Positions 1 to 9,730 are shown, numbered from the stretch's first letter. The stretch: 64,000 nt of DNA from Photobacterium sanguinicancri (GCF_024346675.1 NZ_AP024851.1:434001-498000), one strand, 5' to 3'. The notes: generated by a model not told the origin, from the letters alone. Numbers and translations are program-made.

Positions 1-53
1 TAGGCGATAGGTGTAAAGAAGGTACGTAGCGGAATACGTGTATTAATAAACAT
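1..53 (-). CDS. N-terminal fragment of an unidentified protein, cut by the window edge
   Basis: Seventeen codons are open on the minus strand from an ATG at 53 to the window edge. A very strong ribosome binding site (AGGAGG, around 62-67) lies eight bases upstream of that ATG, which is why I call a gene here despite its length. The peptide begins MFINTRIPLRTFF. It lies downstream of the agmatine deiminase terminator in the same direction, so it is probably a separate transcription unit. The visible part is too short to assign a family. Confidence 0.55.
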   Translation of the reverse strand, partial: MFINTRIPLRTFFTPIA

Positions 54-189
54 ATTATGTACCTCCTATAACGAAAACGGATTAATTGTCGTTATGATAA
101 GTTTTACAAGCGTGAAGTCAAGGTTGTAACAGTAAGGTGAGTGCGTTTTTATTTCTGCAGCAAATATAAATTGTGAAATGAAGAGAATG

Positions 190-220
190 AAAAGCCCCTT
201 TAGCAAATACTAAAGAGGCG
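190..220 (-). terminator. Rho-independent terminator of the aguD-aguA unit
   Basis: Read on the minus strand, GCCTCTTTAG pairs with CTAAAGGGGC across a short A/T loop and is followed by TTTT. It lies about 30 bases past the aguA stop codon and separates aguA from the next minus-strand gene. Confidence 0.8.
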
Positions 221-248
221 AATTACTCTATGGTTTTGACCTTTTTGA

Positions 249-1340
249 TTACACGCGAGGGATTTGTTGGGTAATACAGTGAATATTACCGCCACCCAGT
301 AGGATCTCTCGTGCATTTACGCCTGAGACTTGGTACCCCGGATAGATAGTGCCCAACATGTCTGCGACTTCGGCATCGTGATTTTTATCTAGCAGCGGAT
401 ATACTATGTGTTTGTTAGAGATCAGGTAGTTAGCGTAAGAGCCTGCTAACCGTTCACCCGCAACACGCTCCATACCGTCTGATGCATCAATGCCGCCTGC
501 CTCATCTTCCGTTATGAATAGAGGGCCTGGCATAGGCAATTTGTGCACTTTAATCCGACGGCCTTTTGCATCGGTTTCTGTCTCTAGTATATCTAATGCC
601 ATGCGTGAGATTGGGTATTGCGGGTCATTTTCGTCATCACACCATGTTAATGCTATTTCGCCGGGACGAACCACATGGATGAGGTTATCAACATGCCCGT
701 TGGTTTCATCGTTAAACAAACCTTGCGGGATCCAAATGATTTTGTCTATCGCAAGGTGCTCTTTTAATACTGCCTCTATTTGCTCGCGGCTTAAATCAGG
801 GTTACGGCTTGGGTGTAATAAGCACTCTTCAGTCGTGTAAAGAGTCCCTTCGCCATCAACATGAATTGATCCACCTTCAAGTACGATAGGGGCACGATAG
901 CTATTGTCGCCGAGGGTTTCACACACTTTTCGCGCGACAGCATCGTCTTTATCCCATGGGAAGTACAAACCATCTAATAATCCTCCCCAAGCGTTGAAGT
1001 GCCAATCAACCCCACGACGTTCACCGTTGTCATTTACCACGTACGAAGGGCCAATATCACGCATCCAAGAATCATCGGTACTCATTTCCAGTAGCTGAAT
1101 GTCACTCGGCAGCATAGCGCGTGCGTTCTCGAATTGATGCGCACTCACCACCATAGTCACTGGCGTTGTTTTTGCTATTGCTGTTGCGACTGCAACAAAG
1201 GTTGCCTGAGCGGGTTTGCCACCATAACGCCAATTGTCGGTACGCTCTGGCCATGCCATCCAAATCCCAGCTTGAGGTTCGTGCTCCGCTGGCATTCTGA
1301 ATCCATCTTGTTTTGGTGTGGTATCTAATTGCTTAGTCAT
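249..1340 (-). CDS. aguA: Agmatine deiminase
   Basis: Hydrolyses agmatine to N-carbamoylputrescine and ammonia in the cytoplasm, the first step of the agmatine deiminase route to putrescine. At 363 residues it has the usual family length. The C-terminus carries the family motif LGGGNIHCITQQ with the nucleophilic Cys; NGHVDNL supplies the catalytic His region, and the N-terminal MPAEHEPQAGIWMAWPER is characteristic. The ATG at 1340 follows a GGAC Shine-Dalgarno. It lies 52 bases downstream of the APC transporter gene and probably shares its transcript, pairing uptake of agmatine with its breakdown. The carbamoyltransferase that would use the product is at 4240 on the other strand. Confidence 0.95.
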   Translation of the reverse strand: MTKQLDTTPKQDGFRMPAEHEPQAGIWMAWPERTDNWRYGGKPAQATFVAVATAIAKTTPVTMVVSAHQFENARAMLPSDIQLLEMSTDDSWMRDIGPSYVVNDNGERRGVDWHFNAWGGLLDGLYFPWDKDDAVARKVCETLGDNSYRAPIVLEGGSIHVDGEGTLYTTEECLLHPSRNPDLSREQIEAVLKEHLAIDKIIWIPQGLFNDETNGHVDNLIHVVRPGEIALTWCDDENDPQYPISRMALDILETETDAKGRRIKVHKLPMPGPLFITEDEAGGIDASDGMERVAGERLAGSYANYLISNKHIVYPLLDKNHDAEVADMLGTIYPGYQVSGVNAREILLGGGNIHCITQQIPRV

Positions 1341-1392
1341 GATTATGTCCTTATTTATTTTTGTTTGAATTCGCAGTTAAAGCAGGGGGGCA

Positions 1393-2811
1393 CTAAGCGG
1401 TGTGCTCTTCATAAGTCACCGTTTTTTCCGATTGTGCTTTTTTCTTCACGGCCAATGTAAGCAGGTACTCACCAATCCCGACGGTGAGTATTACGCCAAA
1501 CAGCACTGGGGCGCTGTAAACCCAATCAACAGAGAGAGTGAACAGGTCAGGGAAGATAAATAGCACCACGGCTTGCGCAATAGTGAGGAAGCAAACAATG
1601 CTGAGTAGCCATTGCACACCCATGCCACCAGGTACACGGAACGGACGTTCACGATCACCATCAGCAATACGCAGTTTTAGGTATGACGGGAACATGAATA
1701 GGTATGGGAGTAAGAAGATGCAGCTAGAGAAGGCAAATACAGACCAGAATAGTTCGTCACTACTTTGCGCAAAAATGGCATACGCAATGATGACAACAGT
1801 AGATAAGATCCCTGTGATGTTATTTGCGCCGACAGGTGTATCGTGTTTTTCTGACATCTTAGCCACAACGTCAGGCAGTTCACCTTCACCAGCAGCTTCT
1901 GCTGCGGCACGGCTTGCACCCATTGTCCACGTCACCATGTTACCGATGAAGGTTAATAGCGCCATTGTACCGATCACGTAGACCATGCTTTGCCCAAATA
2001 AACCAGTGCCAAACAACTTACGTAATGTGTCGATAATACCTGCGACTAGGCCTATATCTTGAACTGGCAGCGCCATCAAGATGCCCACTGTGCCAAAGAC
2101 GTAAAGGAAAGCGGTAATTGCAGCGGCAAGGAAAATAGACTTAGGCATATCGCGGACGTCTTTCATTTCTTTGGTCATTGTGGCGACAAGTTCAAAGCCC
2201 ATAAGGTTGAAAACTAAAGCAGGTAAAAAGGCAACGCCGGTATCTAAACTTGGCATCATGGCTTCAATCGAGAATTCATTCGCAACGCCATGCTTAGCGG
2301 CATAAATAAACCCACCAAAACCTAATATAGATATAACCGTTATCTTTAATATGGCGCCAATATTAGTTACCCAAACACCCACATCGACTGAGACATTACA
2401 AATCCAAATTGTTAACCACGTGAGAGCGATACAAATAATGATTTGCCAGAATAAAGAAAGGCCAGGTGCAAATAGTTCTGAGAACATACCTGCAAACATA
2501 ATATAAACCGCAGGCATCCATAACCCGACATTTATCCAGTAGAACCATGTAGTTCTTACCGCCCATTTATATCCAAATGCTTTTTTAACCCAATCGTAAA
2601 TACCGCCATCACCAGGGTAAGTTGTACCAAGTTCTGAGGTAATTAAACCGTAAGGAATAACAAATATAACCAGTGTTACTAGCCACCAGCCGATGGAACT
2701 AACACCAATGGATGCTGAAGCGGTTAATGTATCAACGACGATAACGGCACATAAGCTAAATAATGCTAGGCTCGTTACCCCCATTTTCCCTTTGGATACT
2801 TGCGCGTCCAT
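1393..2811 (-). CDS. APC-family agmatine/putrescine-type transporter (AguD-like)
   Basis: A 472-residue inner-membrane amino acid/polyamine permease with about twelve hydrophobic helices. The first two thirds follow the APC pattern (GWWLVTLVIFVIPYGLITSELG, then a PGDGGIYDWVKKAFG loop typical of the glutamate/GABA and agmatine exchanger branch). Its position directly upstream of agmatine deiminase suggests exchange of external agmatine for internal putrescine, as for AguD in other bacteria. The family also includes amino acid antiporters, so the substrate rests on context. The start at 2811 is supported by GGAG upstream. Confidence 0.8.
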   Translation of the reverse strand: MDAQVSKGKMGVTSLALFSLCAVIVVDTLTASASIGVSSIGWWLVTLVIFVIPYGLITSELGTTYPGDGGIYDWVKKAFGYKWAVRTTWFYWINVGLWMPAVYIMFAGMFSELFAPGLSLFWQIIICIALTWLTIWICNVSVDVGVWVTNIGAILKITVISILGFGGFIYAAKHGVANEFSIEAMMPSLDTGVAFLPALVFNLMGFELVATMTKEMKDVRDMPKSIFLAAAITAFLYVFGTVGILMALPVQDIGLVAGIIDTLRKLFGTGLFGQSMVYVIGTMALLTFIGNMVTWTMGASRAAAEAAGEGELPDVVAKMSEKHDTPVGANNITGILSTVVIIAYAIFAQSSDELFWSVFAFSSCIFLLPYLFMFPSYLKLRIADGDRERPFRVPGGMGVQWLLSIVCFLTIAQAVVLFIFPDLFTLSVDWVYSAPVLFGVILTVGIGEYLLTLAVKKKAQSEKTVTYEEHTA

Positions 2812-3278
2812 AATGATTCTCCGTACTGTGTTATTTCATTTATTGGATGTTGCGAATTGTTGTTCTGTTGTTTATTTAATCAGGGTGAGCCACTTATTTT
2901 CGTTATGAGAATCACTTATCGGTTTAATGCTGATATGTAACAACTAGGTCGTGATGGAATGACCATATTTCAGGGCGAAAGTAGGTGAGATGGCGAAAAT
3001 TGATTCTGATCAAGTTAGCAAAGGGGGAACAAGAGGTAAATTTTAATGAGAGAAGAGAAACAGAGTAGTAAGTGTGATGTGCTAGGTTGAGTAAATAATT
3101 AACCGTGAAGTATTTTTAGAGATTACAGCAAAAGATGGTGAGCCTGATGGGTTTCGCACATTATTGACTACATCATATACGGTAATATGTCGCATTAATT
3201 GATAGTTTTAACAAGAAGCGAAAAATAGTAACTACATCCATTCATAACAATAAGCATAATGTAAAGTAGGAAGCACGC
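2812..3278. promoter_or_regulatory. Divergent control region between the agmatine transporter and the TetR gene
   Basis: About 470 A/T-rich bases without a credible gene. It must hold the promoters for the minus-strand aguD-aguA pair and the plus-strand TetR gene. A weak dyad around 3167-3190 (ATAT, six bases, ATAT inside CATC...GTCG) could be an operator, but I do not see a second copy upstream of 4240, so it is only a possibility. Confidence 0.4.
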
Positions 3279-3902
3279 ATGAAGCGAGAATCAACCGAGA
3301 AGCGCCTAGAACGGATTCATACTGCCATAACGAGTTTGGTTGCTCACCGTGATGTGAATGCGATTTCAATTTATGATGTTGCTAAAGAAGCCTCAATAGC
3401 AGCTTCTACGGTTTATCACCATTATCCAAATATTGAAGCGCTCATTTATGGGCTAATGGAAGGCATATTCGCAGATTTCACCCACGTCTTAGATGAAGCG
3501 ATAAAACCTGAAGAAATTCGCCATTGGAGTGACATTAATAGGATGATAGAGCAAGGCTTTGTTAACTATTATCGAGGCAATCCGCTCGTGCAACGTATAT
3601 TGCTTGGCCAACATACTTATACTTCTATACGACATGCAGATGCACAAAATGATCTTTTGTTAGCGGAACATGTTGAAGTCATCTATCGACGTTATTTTGT
3701 ATTACCCGAATTGCCGAATGATGTGAATATTTTTGCTATTGCGCTACAGGTTGCAGATAAGGTTTATTCAATGAACTATCGCGAAAATGGCGATATACCA
3801 CCTGAAATGGCGCGTGAAGCAAAAATATTAACCGAAGCCTATTTAGGCACTTATTTACCGCGCAATCTTCCTCGAATAAAGGCAGACCCTACATTAAATT
3901 AA
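3279..3902 (+). CDS. TetR/AcrR-family transcriptional regulator
   Basis: A 207-residue one-component repressor. Residues about 10-55 form the TetR DNA-binding domain, with the recognition helix in IAASTVYHHYPNIEALI. The rest is the variable all-helical ligand-binding and dimer domain. It lies between the agmatine transporter/deiminase pair and the carbamoyltransferase, so it is the probable regulator of agmatine use. The ligand (agmatine or carbamoylputrescine) is inference. It is followed by its own terminator. Confidence 0.85.
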   Translation: MKRESTEKRLERIHTAITSLVAHRDVNAISIYDVAKEASIAASTVYHHYPNIEALIYGLMEGIFADFTHVLDEAIKPEEIRHWSDINRMIEQGFVNYYRGNPLVQRILLGQHTYTSIRHADAQNDLLLAEHVEVIYRRYFVLPELPNDVNIFAIALQVADKVYSMNYRENGDIPPEMAREAKILTEAYLGTYLPRNLPRIKADPTLN

Positions 3903-3960
3903 TTATTACACCTTACTTATGACGTTTATCACATTACTTTTGTGATTGTATAGTTATTTA

Positions 3961-3989
3961 AGTCAGTACTAATGTACTGGCTTTTTTTT
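3961..3989 (+). terminator. Terminator after the TetR gene
   Basis: CAGTAC, loop TAAT, GTACTG, extended by flanking A/G-T/C pairs, then eight T residues. Confidence 0.85.
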
Positions 3990-4239
3990 GCTTGTTATAA
4001 TTCAAGAGTATCAGAATCAAATATCGATAAAGACAAATGGCACTGACTTATATTTGTGACGTTAATCAGGAAGTAAATTGGCTTTTAGTGTCACTGACCG
4101 ATTAGTGATTCTAGTTTAAGATTTAATTTTTTATTCTGGCAATAATGATTCCAACAAAGCGGGGAACATCAGTTTCTACTTTCAGTTAATACTTATTAAA
4201 ATTGCAACTGAATATCATAAAGAATAAAAGGAATATATT

Positions 4240-5286
4240 ATGAAAATGCCATCTTCAAGTGCAACTAACCTAAAAAAAGAAGGTTTACGTCATTTCCTTA
4301 AAACTCAGGATTACACTAAAAAAGAATTGAACGATATTCTTGAGTTAATGGCAATGCTAAAAGAAGCACGTAAAGAAAATGCATTACCCCAGTTGTTTAA
4401 AGGCAAATCGGTTGCAATGATTTTTGAACAACCATCAACTCGTACTCGTGTCTCTTTTGAAACTGCGGCAACAATGCTAGGTGGTCATGCTTTATTCTTG
4501 TCACCAAAAGACATCCATCTTGGTAGCAAAGAATCATTGGAAGATACTGGTCGAGTTTTATCGCGAATGGTTGATGTGATTATGGCGCGTGTTGATGAGC
4601 ACAGCACGGTAGCTGGGCTAGCTGAGCAAGCAAGTGTGCCGGTGATCAATGGTTTGTGTGATTGGTTGCACCCAACCCAAATAATGGCTGATTTATTTAC
4701 GATGGCAGAGCACCTACCTGAAGGTAAATCCTTGAGCGATTTAACAGTTGCCTTTGTGGGTGATGCGACCAACGTTACTTCTTCATTAATGTTTGCGTGT
4801 ACTAAGTTTGGCATGACTTTCAAACACATTTGCCCTGAACGCTTTAAAGCACCACAAAAATGGGTAGAGATTGCGCTAGATAACTGTGAAGCATCAGGCG
4901 GTAAGTTGGTGATTACCGACAACACAGATGAAGTGGCAGGGTGTGACATTATCGTTGCTGATAGCTTCTACTGGTTTGGTCAGGAAGATGAAAAAGAGCT
5001 CCGTTTATCAACGTTTATTCCTAATTATGTTGTAACGCAAGAATTAATGGATAAAGCGGGTCCTGACGCTATGTTCATGCACTGTCTACCTGCAAATGAT
5101 ACGCGTGAATGTACACGTGAAGTGATGGAGTCACCACGTTCGGTTATCTTTGATGAGGCAGAAAACCGCTTAACAGCACAAATGGCACTGTTGGTGTACT
5201 TCACACATCATCATATCCAAGCGCCAACTGAAGCGACATTAACCATGCATAAAGACAAAATTGAAGGTTTCTTAAAAACGCTATAA
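4240..5286 (+). CDS. ptcA: Putrescine (or ornithine-type) carbamoyltransferase
   Basis: A 348-residue transcarbamylase. The carbamoyl-phosphate site PSTRTRVSFE (around residues 67-76), HPTQ and HCLP are all present. The ornithine-binding SMG loop of OTCases is replaced by DSFYWFGQEDE, and the C-terminal extension with a basic tail resembles putrescine carbamoyltransferases. The likely reaction is phosphorolysis of N-carbamoylputrescine, made by AguA, to putrescine plus carbamoyl phosphate. No carbamate kinase gene is in view to recover the ATP. Assignment as ptcA rather than argF rests on the altered loop and on context. It has its own 5' region and terminator. Confidence 0.75.
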   Translation: MKMPSSSATNLKKEGLRHFLKTQDYTKKELNDILELMAMLKEARKENALPQLFKGKSVAMIFEQPSTRTRVSFETAATMLGGHALFLSPKDIHLGSKESLEDTGRVLSRMVDVIMARVDEHSTVAGLAEQASVPVINGLCDWLHPTQIMADLFTMAEHLPEGKSLSDLTVAFVGDATNVTSSLMFACTKFGMTFKHICPERFKAPQKWVEIALDNCEASGGKLVITDNTDEVAGCDIIVADSFYWFGQEDEKELRLSTFIPNYVVTQELMDKAGPDAMFMHCLPANDTRECTREVMESPRSVIFDEAENRLTAQMALLVYFTHHHIQAPTEATLTMHKDKIEGFLKTL

Positions 5287-5321
5287 AAAGTAAATTACCT
5301 GAAATATACATCCCTGTTTAT

Positions 5322-5353
5322 AGAGGCTCGTTATTATAATGAGCCTCTTTTTA
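5322..5353 (+). terminator. Terminator after the carbamoyltransferase gene
   Basis: AGAGGCTC and GAGCCTCT form the stem around an A/T-rich loop, followed by TTTTTATT. Confidence 0.85.
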
Positions 5354-5521
5354 TTTGGGCGTAACGGCTACTGAATTGAAAAAATGCGATGTCATGTGGC
5401 AAGGTCATAAAGAAAAGAAAGCGTTATCTTGCTCACTATGCTAAAAAAACAGCGAATTATAAGGAATTTATTTGCTAGGCTTATGTCGTACTAGCCTAGA
5501 TAGTCATAATAAGGGACGAGA

Positions 5522-7369
5522 ATGACCGCAACAGCCTACCTCAATACATTAAACCAAGCCTATTTAACCGTTCATCGTGAGAAAGAAGATTTCTTCTGGG
5601 AAACCTACATGGGGACCAGTGATGATCACGAAGGATCGGCAAAATCACAAACGGCATGGACAAATTTCATCAGTGATGCAGGAAAGATTGCTGAAGTAAA
5701 AGCACAGCTAGCATCTGCAGATTCGATTACAGATGCGCAAGAGCGCGAACAAACAATCATAGGTTTGAAAGGGTGGTTAGCAACCTTTGAGTCGCATGCA
5801 CTTGAGTCACAGCAAGCTCAAGCCTTAAAAGCTGACATCATCAAGTTTGAAGCTGACCTGTTTGAGAAAAAACAGAATCACGCAATGTGCTATACCGATG
5901 AGAATGGCCAGCAGGCAGAAGGCTCTTTACCTGTACTAGGTGCCAATATCCGCAACAGCGGTGATGAAGGTGTTCGTCAATCATCGCATCAAGCATTGCT
6001 GGATCTTGAACAATGGCTATTAACGAATGGTTTCTTAGATTTGGTCAAGCTGCGTAACAAGTTTGCACGCTCACTTGGCTATGACAACTTCTTTGATTTC
6101 TCGGTAGTAAAAACTGAGCAGATGACGGCAGAAGAGCTGTTTGTCATCCTTGATGATTTCGAAGCGCGAACACGTGAAAGTAACCAATCAAGTTTAGATG
6201 AATTAGCGAAAAAGCTAGGTGAATCTTCGTTACAGGGTCACAACTTTGTGTATTCATTCTCGGGTGATGCAATGCGTGATTTGGATGCTTATGTACCGTT
6301 TTCACAATCACTGCGTCGCTGGGTGGAATCTTTTGGTCGCTTGAATATTGATTATTCAGGGGCTGAGCTTACGTTAGATTTACTGGATCGTAAGGGTAAG
6401 TATCAAAATGGTTTCTGCCATGGTCCTGTACCTTCATTTTATGATCAGGAAAGCTGGATCCCAGCAAAAGTAAACTTCACCAGTAACGCAAAGCCTGATC
6501 AAGTGGGTAGCGGTTACGATGGCATCAATACTTTATTCCATGAAGGGGGCCATGCTGCGCATTTTGCCAACGTGAAAATGAACTCACCGTGTTTTTCGCA
6601 AGAGTTTGCTCCTACATCGATGGCGTATGCTGAAACACAGTCTATGTTCTGTGATAGTTTGCTTGAAGATGCTGATTGGCTTAAGCAGTACGCACTGAGT
6701 GCCGAAGGTCAGTCAGTACCCGATGAGGTGATTAAAGCCTTAGTGGATAGCCGTCAGCCGTTCCGATCTTATATTGAGCGCAGCATTTTAGTTGTGCCGT
6801 ATTTTGAGCGCGCGCTGTATCAGTTGCCTGAAGACCAATTAACGCCGGAAAATGTTACTCAGCTTGCACGCGACATGGAGCAGAAAATATTAGGACTGGC
6901 GTGCAGCCCACGTCCGTTACTGGCTATTCCGCATTTACTCTCAGATGAAGCGGCATGTTCATACCAAGGCTATTTGTTGGCACATATGGCAGTCTTTCAA
7001 ACTCGCGCTTACTTCACAGAGAAATTCGGTTACCTAACGGATAATCCAGAAATCGGCCCATTACTTGCTGAGCACTACTGGCATGCTGGTAATAGTGTTA
7101 ACCATAATGGCACCATTATGCGCTTAACGGGCGAAGGCTTTAATGCGAAGTACCTGGCTGATGAGTGTAATTTATCGAAAGAACAAGCATGGGAAGCGGA
7201 GCTTCATAAAATTGAAGCATTAGCTAACCGTGATCGAGCCGGTATATCACCACTAAATGCAACAATCAGTATTGTTGATGGGGCGACTAAACTCGCAGAT
7301 AACACTCAATCTGATGGCGTGATGTGTCATGACTTTGAAACTTACATAGTGTCGACTTACGGCCGCTAA
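5522..7369 (+). CDS. M3-family zinc oligopeptidase
   Basis: A 615-residue thimet/oligoendopeptidase-type metalloprotease. The zinc motif is His340-Glu-Gly-Gly-His344 (FHEGGHAAHF), followed 25-30 residues later by the third-ligand segment SMAYAETQSMF. The long helical N-terminal half fits the channel-forming fold of these peptidases. There is no signal peptide, so it should degrade peptides in the cytoplasm. The HEGGH form (rather than HEFGH) and some helical features overlap with M2 peptidases; M3 is my preferred assignment. It is a single gene with its own terminator. Confidence 0.8.
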   Translation: MTATAYLNTLNQAYLTVHREKEDFFWETYMGTSDDHEGSAKSQTAWTNFISDAGKIAEVKAQLASADSITDAQEREQTIIGLKGWLATFESHALESQQAQALKADIIKFEADLFEKKQNHAMCYTDENGQQAEGSLPVLGANIRNSGDEGVRQSSHQALLDLEQWLLTNGFLDLVKLRNKFARSLGYDNFFDFSVVKTEQMTAEELFVILDDFEARTRESNQSSLDELAKKLGESSLQGHNFVYSFSGDAMRDLDAYVPFSQSLRRWVESFGRLNIDYSGAELTLDLLDRKGKYQNGFCHGPVPSFYDQESWIPAKVNFTSNAKPDQVGSGYDGINTLFHEGGHAAHFANVKMNSPCFSQEFAPTSMAYAETQSMFCDSLLEDADWLKQYALSAEGQSVPDEVIKALVDSRQPFRSYIERSILVVPYFERALYQLPEDQLTPENVTQLARDMEQKILGLACSPRPLLAIPHLLSDEAACSYQGYLLAHMAVFQTRAYFTEKFGYLTDNPEIGPLLAEHYWHAGNSVNHNGTIMRLTGEGFNAKYLADECNLSKEQAWEAELHKIEALANRDRAGISPLNATISIVDGATKLADNTQSDGVMCHDFETYIVSTYGR

Positions 7370-7395
7370 TACGAACACCATAAGCGATATAAGGG

Positions 7396-7425
7396 CCTGC
7401 TTCACAATGTGTAGCAGGTCTTTTT
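7396..7425 (+). terminator. Terminator after the M3 peptidase gene
   Basis: CCTGCT pairs with AGCAGG, with an inner CACA/TGTG stem, then TTTTT. Confidence 0.85.
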
Positions 7426-7454
7426 GATTTTAACTTGGAATAAGGAACGTATTA

Positions 7455-8309
7455 ATGCCCATACATGACGGTTATAAGTCGCTATCGTTAAAGGCATCAT
7501 GTTTGATGAGCTTGATGTTTGGCACATTAACAGTAAGCGGATGGGCAACGGCGGGTGAGTTTGACCCTAAAAGTAATGCTGTTGTTGGATGTCCTGGCGC
7601 GATGTTTACCCAACAAGCCCGTATTTTCGATGCAGTGACTATCTGTGCAACGGAAAAGGTTGCCGTTGATAAACTTCATTATGCCGCCAATGTGACGGCT
7701 AAATGGCTCGATAACAATGATGATGGCATTGTAGATGAACCCGCTTTGTTACCAGCACTACGTCAACAAGGTGCGATGTTACTAATGAGCGAAGAAGGCT
7801 TTTCTGATAAGGCCTTTGATATTTTAATGCCACAACTTGAAACTCGTATCGGGCAGGATCTCGCCGCGAATGAAACGGCACCAATGATAGGTCGAGATGC
7901 TTCGCAAGAAGAAATCCATCACCTGATCGTGAATGCTGGGTGGCAATTTGTTTACCCCGAAATTTTTAGTAGCCAACAAGATCAAGCAAGTCTGTTGTAT
8001 AAGCAGTGGGAAAAAGCGGAGGCAGCAGGGTATTACGATTATGGCGATCCAACCTGTGATGATGAATGTAAAACCGTTGAGTTCTTTTATTTAGCAACAG
8101 CGGCATACTTAGGTTCTGATGCGGACTTAGAGTCAGATGAAATGCGAGTTAAAGATAGACGATCATTGCGCCAACGTCTGCCGGGCATTGTTGCTTTGAT
8201 GGAATCACCTGATTATCACTATCCAACCCATATTTGGCCCGATGGCAAATACCAACACAGCAGCCATATTCGCTATTATGGCATTGATGATTTTAATGTC
8301 AGTAAGTAA
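7455..8309 (+). CDS. Secreted protein of unknown function with a calcium-loop-like segment
   Basis: A 284-residue protein with an N-terminal signal sequence (hydrophobic LMSLMFGTLTVSGWATAG, cleavage around residue 35). Residues about 87-97 read LDNNDDGIVDE, which resembles the first part of an EF-hand or dockerin calcium loop but lacks the usual Glu at position 12. Two Cys pairs in the mature part could form disulfides. I do not recognise the family. The start is supported by AAGGAA eight bases upstream. Monocistronic by its flanking hairpins. Confidence 0.75.
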   Translation: MPIHDGYKSLSLKASCLMSLMFGTLTVSGWATAGEFDPKSNAVVGCPGAMFTQQARIFDAVTICATEKVAVDKLHYAANVTAKWLDNNDDGIVDEPALLPALRQQGAMLLMSEEGFSDKAFDILMPQLETRIGQDLAANETAPMIGRDASQEEIHHLIVNAGWQFVYPEIFSSQQDQASLLYKQWEKAEAAGYYDYGDPTCDDECKTVEFFYLATAAYLGSDADLESDEMRVKDRRSLRQRLPGIVALMESPDYHYPTHIWPDGKYQHSSHIRYYGIDDFNVSK

Positions 8310-8353
8310 TGTCAGTTACTTTGTTAGCTAGTAGGGGTGTGATGCTTAGGCAA

Positions 8354-8393
8354 AAATAAAGCGAAGCCTGTTAGACAGTACTTCGCTTTATTT
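8354..8393. terminator. Bidirectional terminator between convergent genes
   Basis: A 13-bp perfect stem (AAATAAAGCGAAG with CTTCGCTTTATTT) with A and T runs at either side. It serves the secreted protein gene on the plus strand and the DUF3010 gene on the minus strand. Confidence 0.85.
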
Positions 8394-8461
8394 GTCTCTC
8401 ACTCACCGAGTTACTTTCTGAAATGGTAAAGTGACTCCGTTTGTTTGATAGTTGTCAGTAA

Positions 8462-8881
8462 TTAGCTCAATTGTGCAAAAGCTGTTGTGAATGCAGCTTC
8501 TTGGAATTGACGTAGGCCAGTGCTACGGAAATCAATCGCAAGTGGGTTACGCTTTAGCGATTGTTTAATTTCAGCAGTGCTAATGAACTGAACATCAAGG
8601 CCATCAATAAGTTGGATTGCAGATTCAAGCTTAAAGCCAATTGCACTTCCAGCAAATTTACCACGTGTTTCACGGGTACGGATAACAACTTGATCAACTT
8701 GGTAGTCGTCTAGTAGTTTTTTGAATGCGAATTGGAAGTCGCGCATTTCTTGGTTGTCCAATGAATCCTTGATCATGAACTTTTGAGTTCGGCAATCAGG
8801 GATATCAATCATGCCACTATTTTTGTTTAACATGCAGATAATAGCTTCATTGCTACGTAACTCAACAGCACAAATTTTCAT
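8462..8881 (-). CDS. DUF3010 family protein
   Basis: A 139-residue cytoplasmic protein matching the DUF3010 family I know from Vibrionaceae and Shewanella. It opens with MKICAVELRSNEAIICML, which looks like the first strand of an RNase H/actin-like fold, and contains the conserved VVIRTRETRGKFAGSA segment. No function is established. I chose the ATG at 8881 over the upstream one at 8896 because AGGTGA sits just before it and the family begins MKI. Confidence 0.8.
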   Translation of the reverse strand: MKICAVELRSNEAIICMLNKNSGMIDIPDCRTQKFMIKDSLDNQEMRDFQFAFKKLLDDYQVDQVVIRTRETRGKFAGSAIGFKLESAIQLIDGLDVQFISTAEIKQSLKRNPLAIDFRSTGLRQFQEAAFTTAFAQLS

Positions 8882-8980
8882 GTATTCACCTATCATTTGA
8901 TTAGTGGGCGATTTTAAGCATTTTTGTGAAGTTTGTCAGTTGTGTTTTTCAGTTAAATCCGTTTTGGGTAGAAAAAGAGT

Positions 8981-9433
8981 ATGTATTTAAAGTTACCGCC
9001 ACCGTTATTGATGATTATCACCCTTGGTTGTATGTACCTGCTTTCACAATATTGGCCGTTATGGGGATTTTCTTTTTTTGGGCAGCAAGCTTTAGTCTTA
9101 GCGCTGAGCTTGAGCGGAGCCTTACTGGGCTTATCGGGTGTTGTCTCATTTGCACGGGCGCGTACCACGGTTAATCCACACAAGCCTAAAAATACGTCAC
9201 ATCTAGTGACAGGGGGGATCTATCAGTTTTCACGAAACCCAATGTATTTAGGGTTAGTCCTGTTTTTGATTGCTGCATGGTTGTATTTAGGCGCAGTGTC
9301 ACCTTGTGTGATGATTTTTGTGTTTGTTGGCTATATGAATCATTTTCAAATAGAGCCAGAAGAAGATGCGCTTAAATTAAAATTTGGTGATGAATTTACG
9401 ACCTATTGTCAACGCGTAAGGCGATGGTGTTAG
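8981..9433 (+). CDS. Isoprenylcysteine carboxyl methyltransferase-family membrane protein
   Basis: A 150-residue integral membrane protein with about four helices. The C-terminal half carries the family signature: GGIYQFSRNPMYLG, then a hydrophobic helix, then EPEEDALKLKFGDEFTTYCQRVRRW, which together form the S-adenosylmethionine pocket in ICMT/PEMT-like enzymes. Bacterial members methylate small lipophilic substrates that are mostly unknown. It is divergent from DUF3010 with about 100 bases between them. Confidence 0.85.
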   Translation: MYLKLPPPLLMIITLGCMYLLSQYWPLWGFSFFGQQALVLALSLSGALLGLSGVVSFARARTTVNPHKPKNTSHLVTGGIYQFSRNPMYLGLVLFLIAAWLYLGAVSPCVMIFVFVGYMNHFQIEPEEDALKLKFGDEFTTYCQRVRRWC

Positions 9434-9730
9434 TGGCTAACATTTTCGTGATGTTTTCATCTTAAATTGGCAACCAAGTTGTATCTTTTATATCTATATT
9501 AGAGGTCGATAAATGTGTGATGTTGGTCATATTTGGAATTGATTGCCACTATTATCGCTATTGGTAGTAATTTTTTCTATTTGGGGGTGTTTTTTATATT
9601 AATAAGGAAAACCTTTTTCATTCTATTAGCGTTATATTAATCCGCATAATAAGTAGGGGCATGAATCCCTTTTTGAATAAGCACTTAGGTAGCCTTGTCT
9701 ACTTTTCTGCATACTTTAGTGGTGAATAAC

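Noticed and set aside
4240..5286. Anabolic ornithine carbamoyltransferase (argF/argI)
   Set aside because: The SMG ornithine loop is missing and the gene lies in an agmatine locus; kept only as an alternative.
7712..7750. Bona fide EF-hand in the secreted 284-residue protein
   Set aside because: The loop starts well (DNNDDGIVDE) but lacks the Glu at position 12 and there is no paired second loop.
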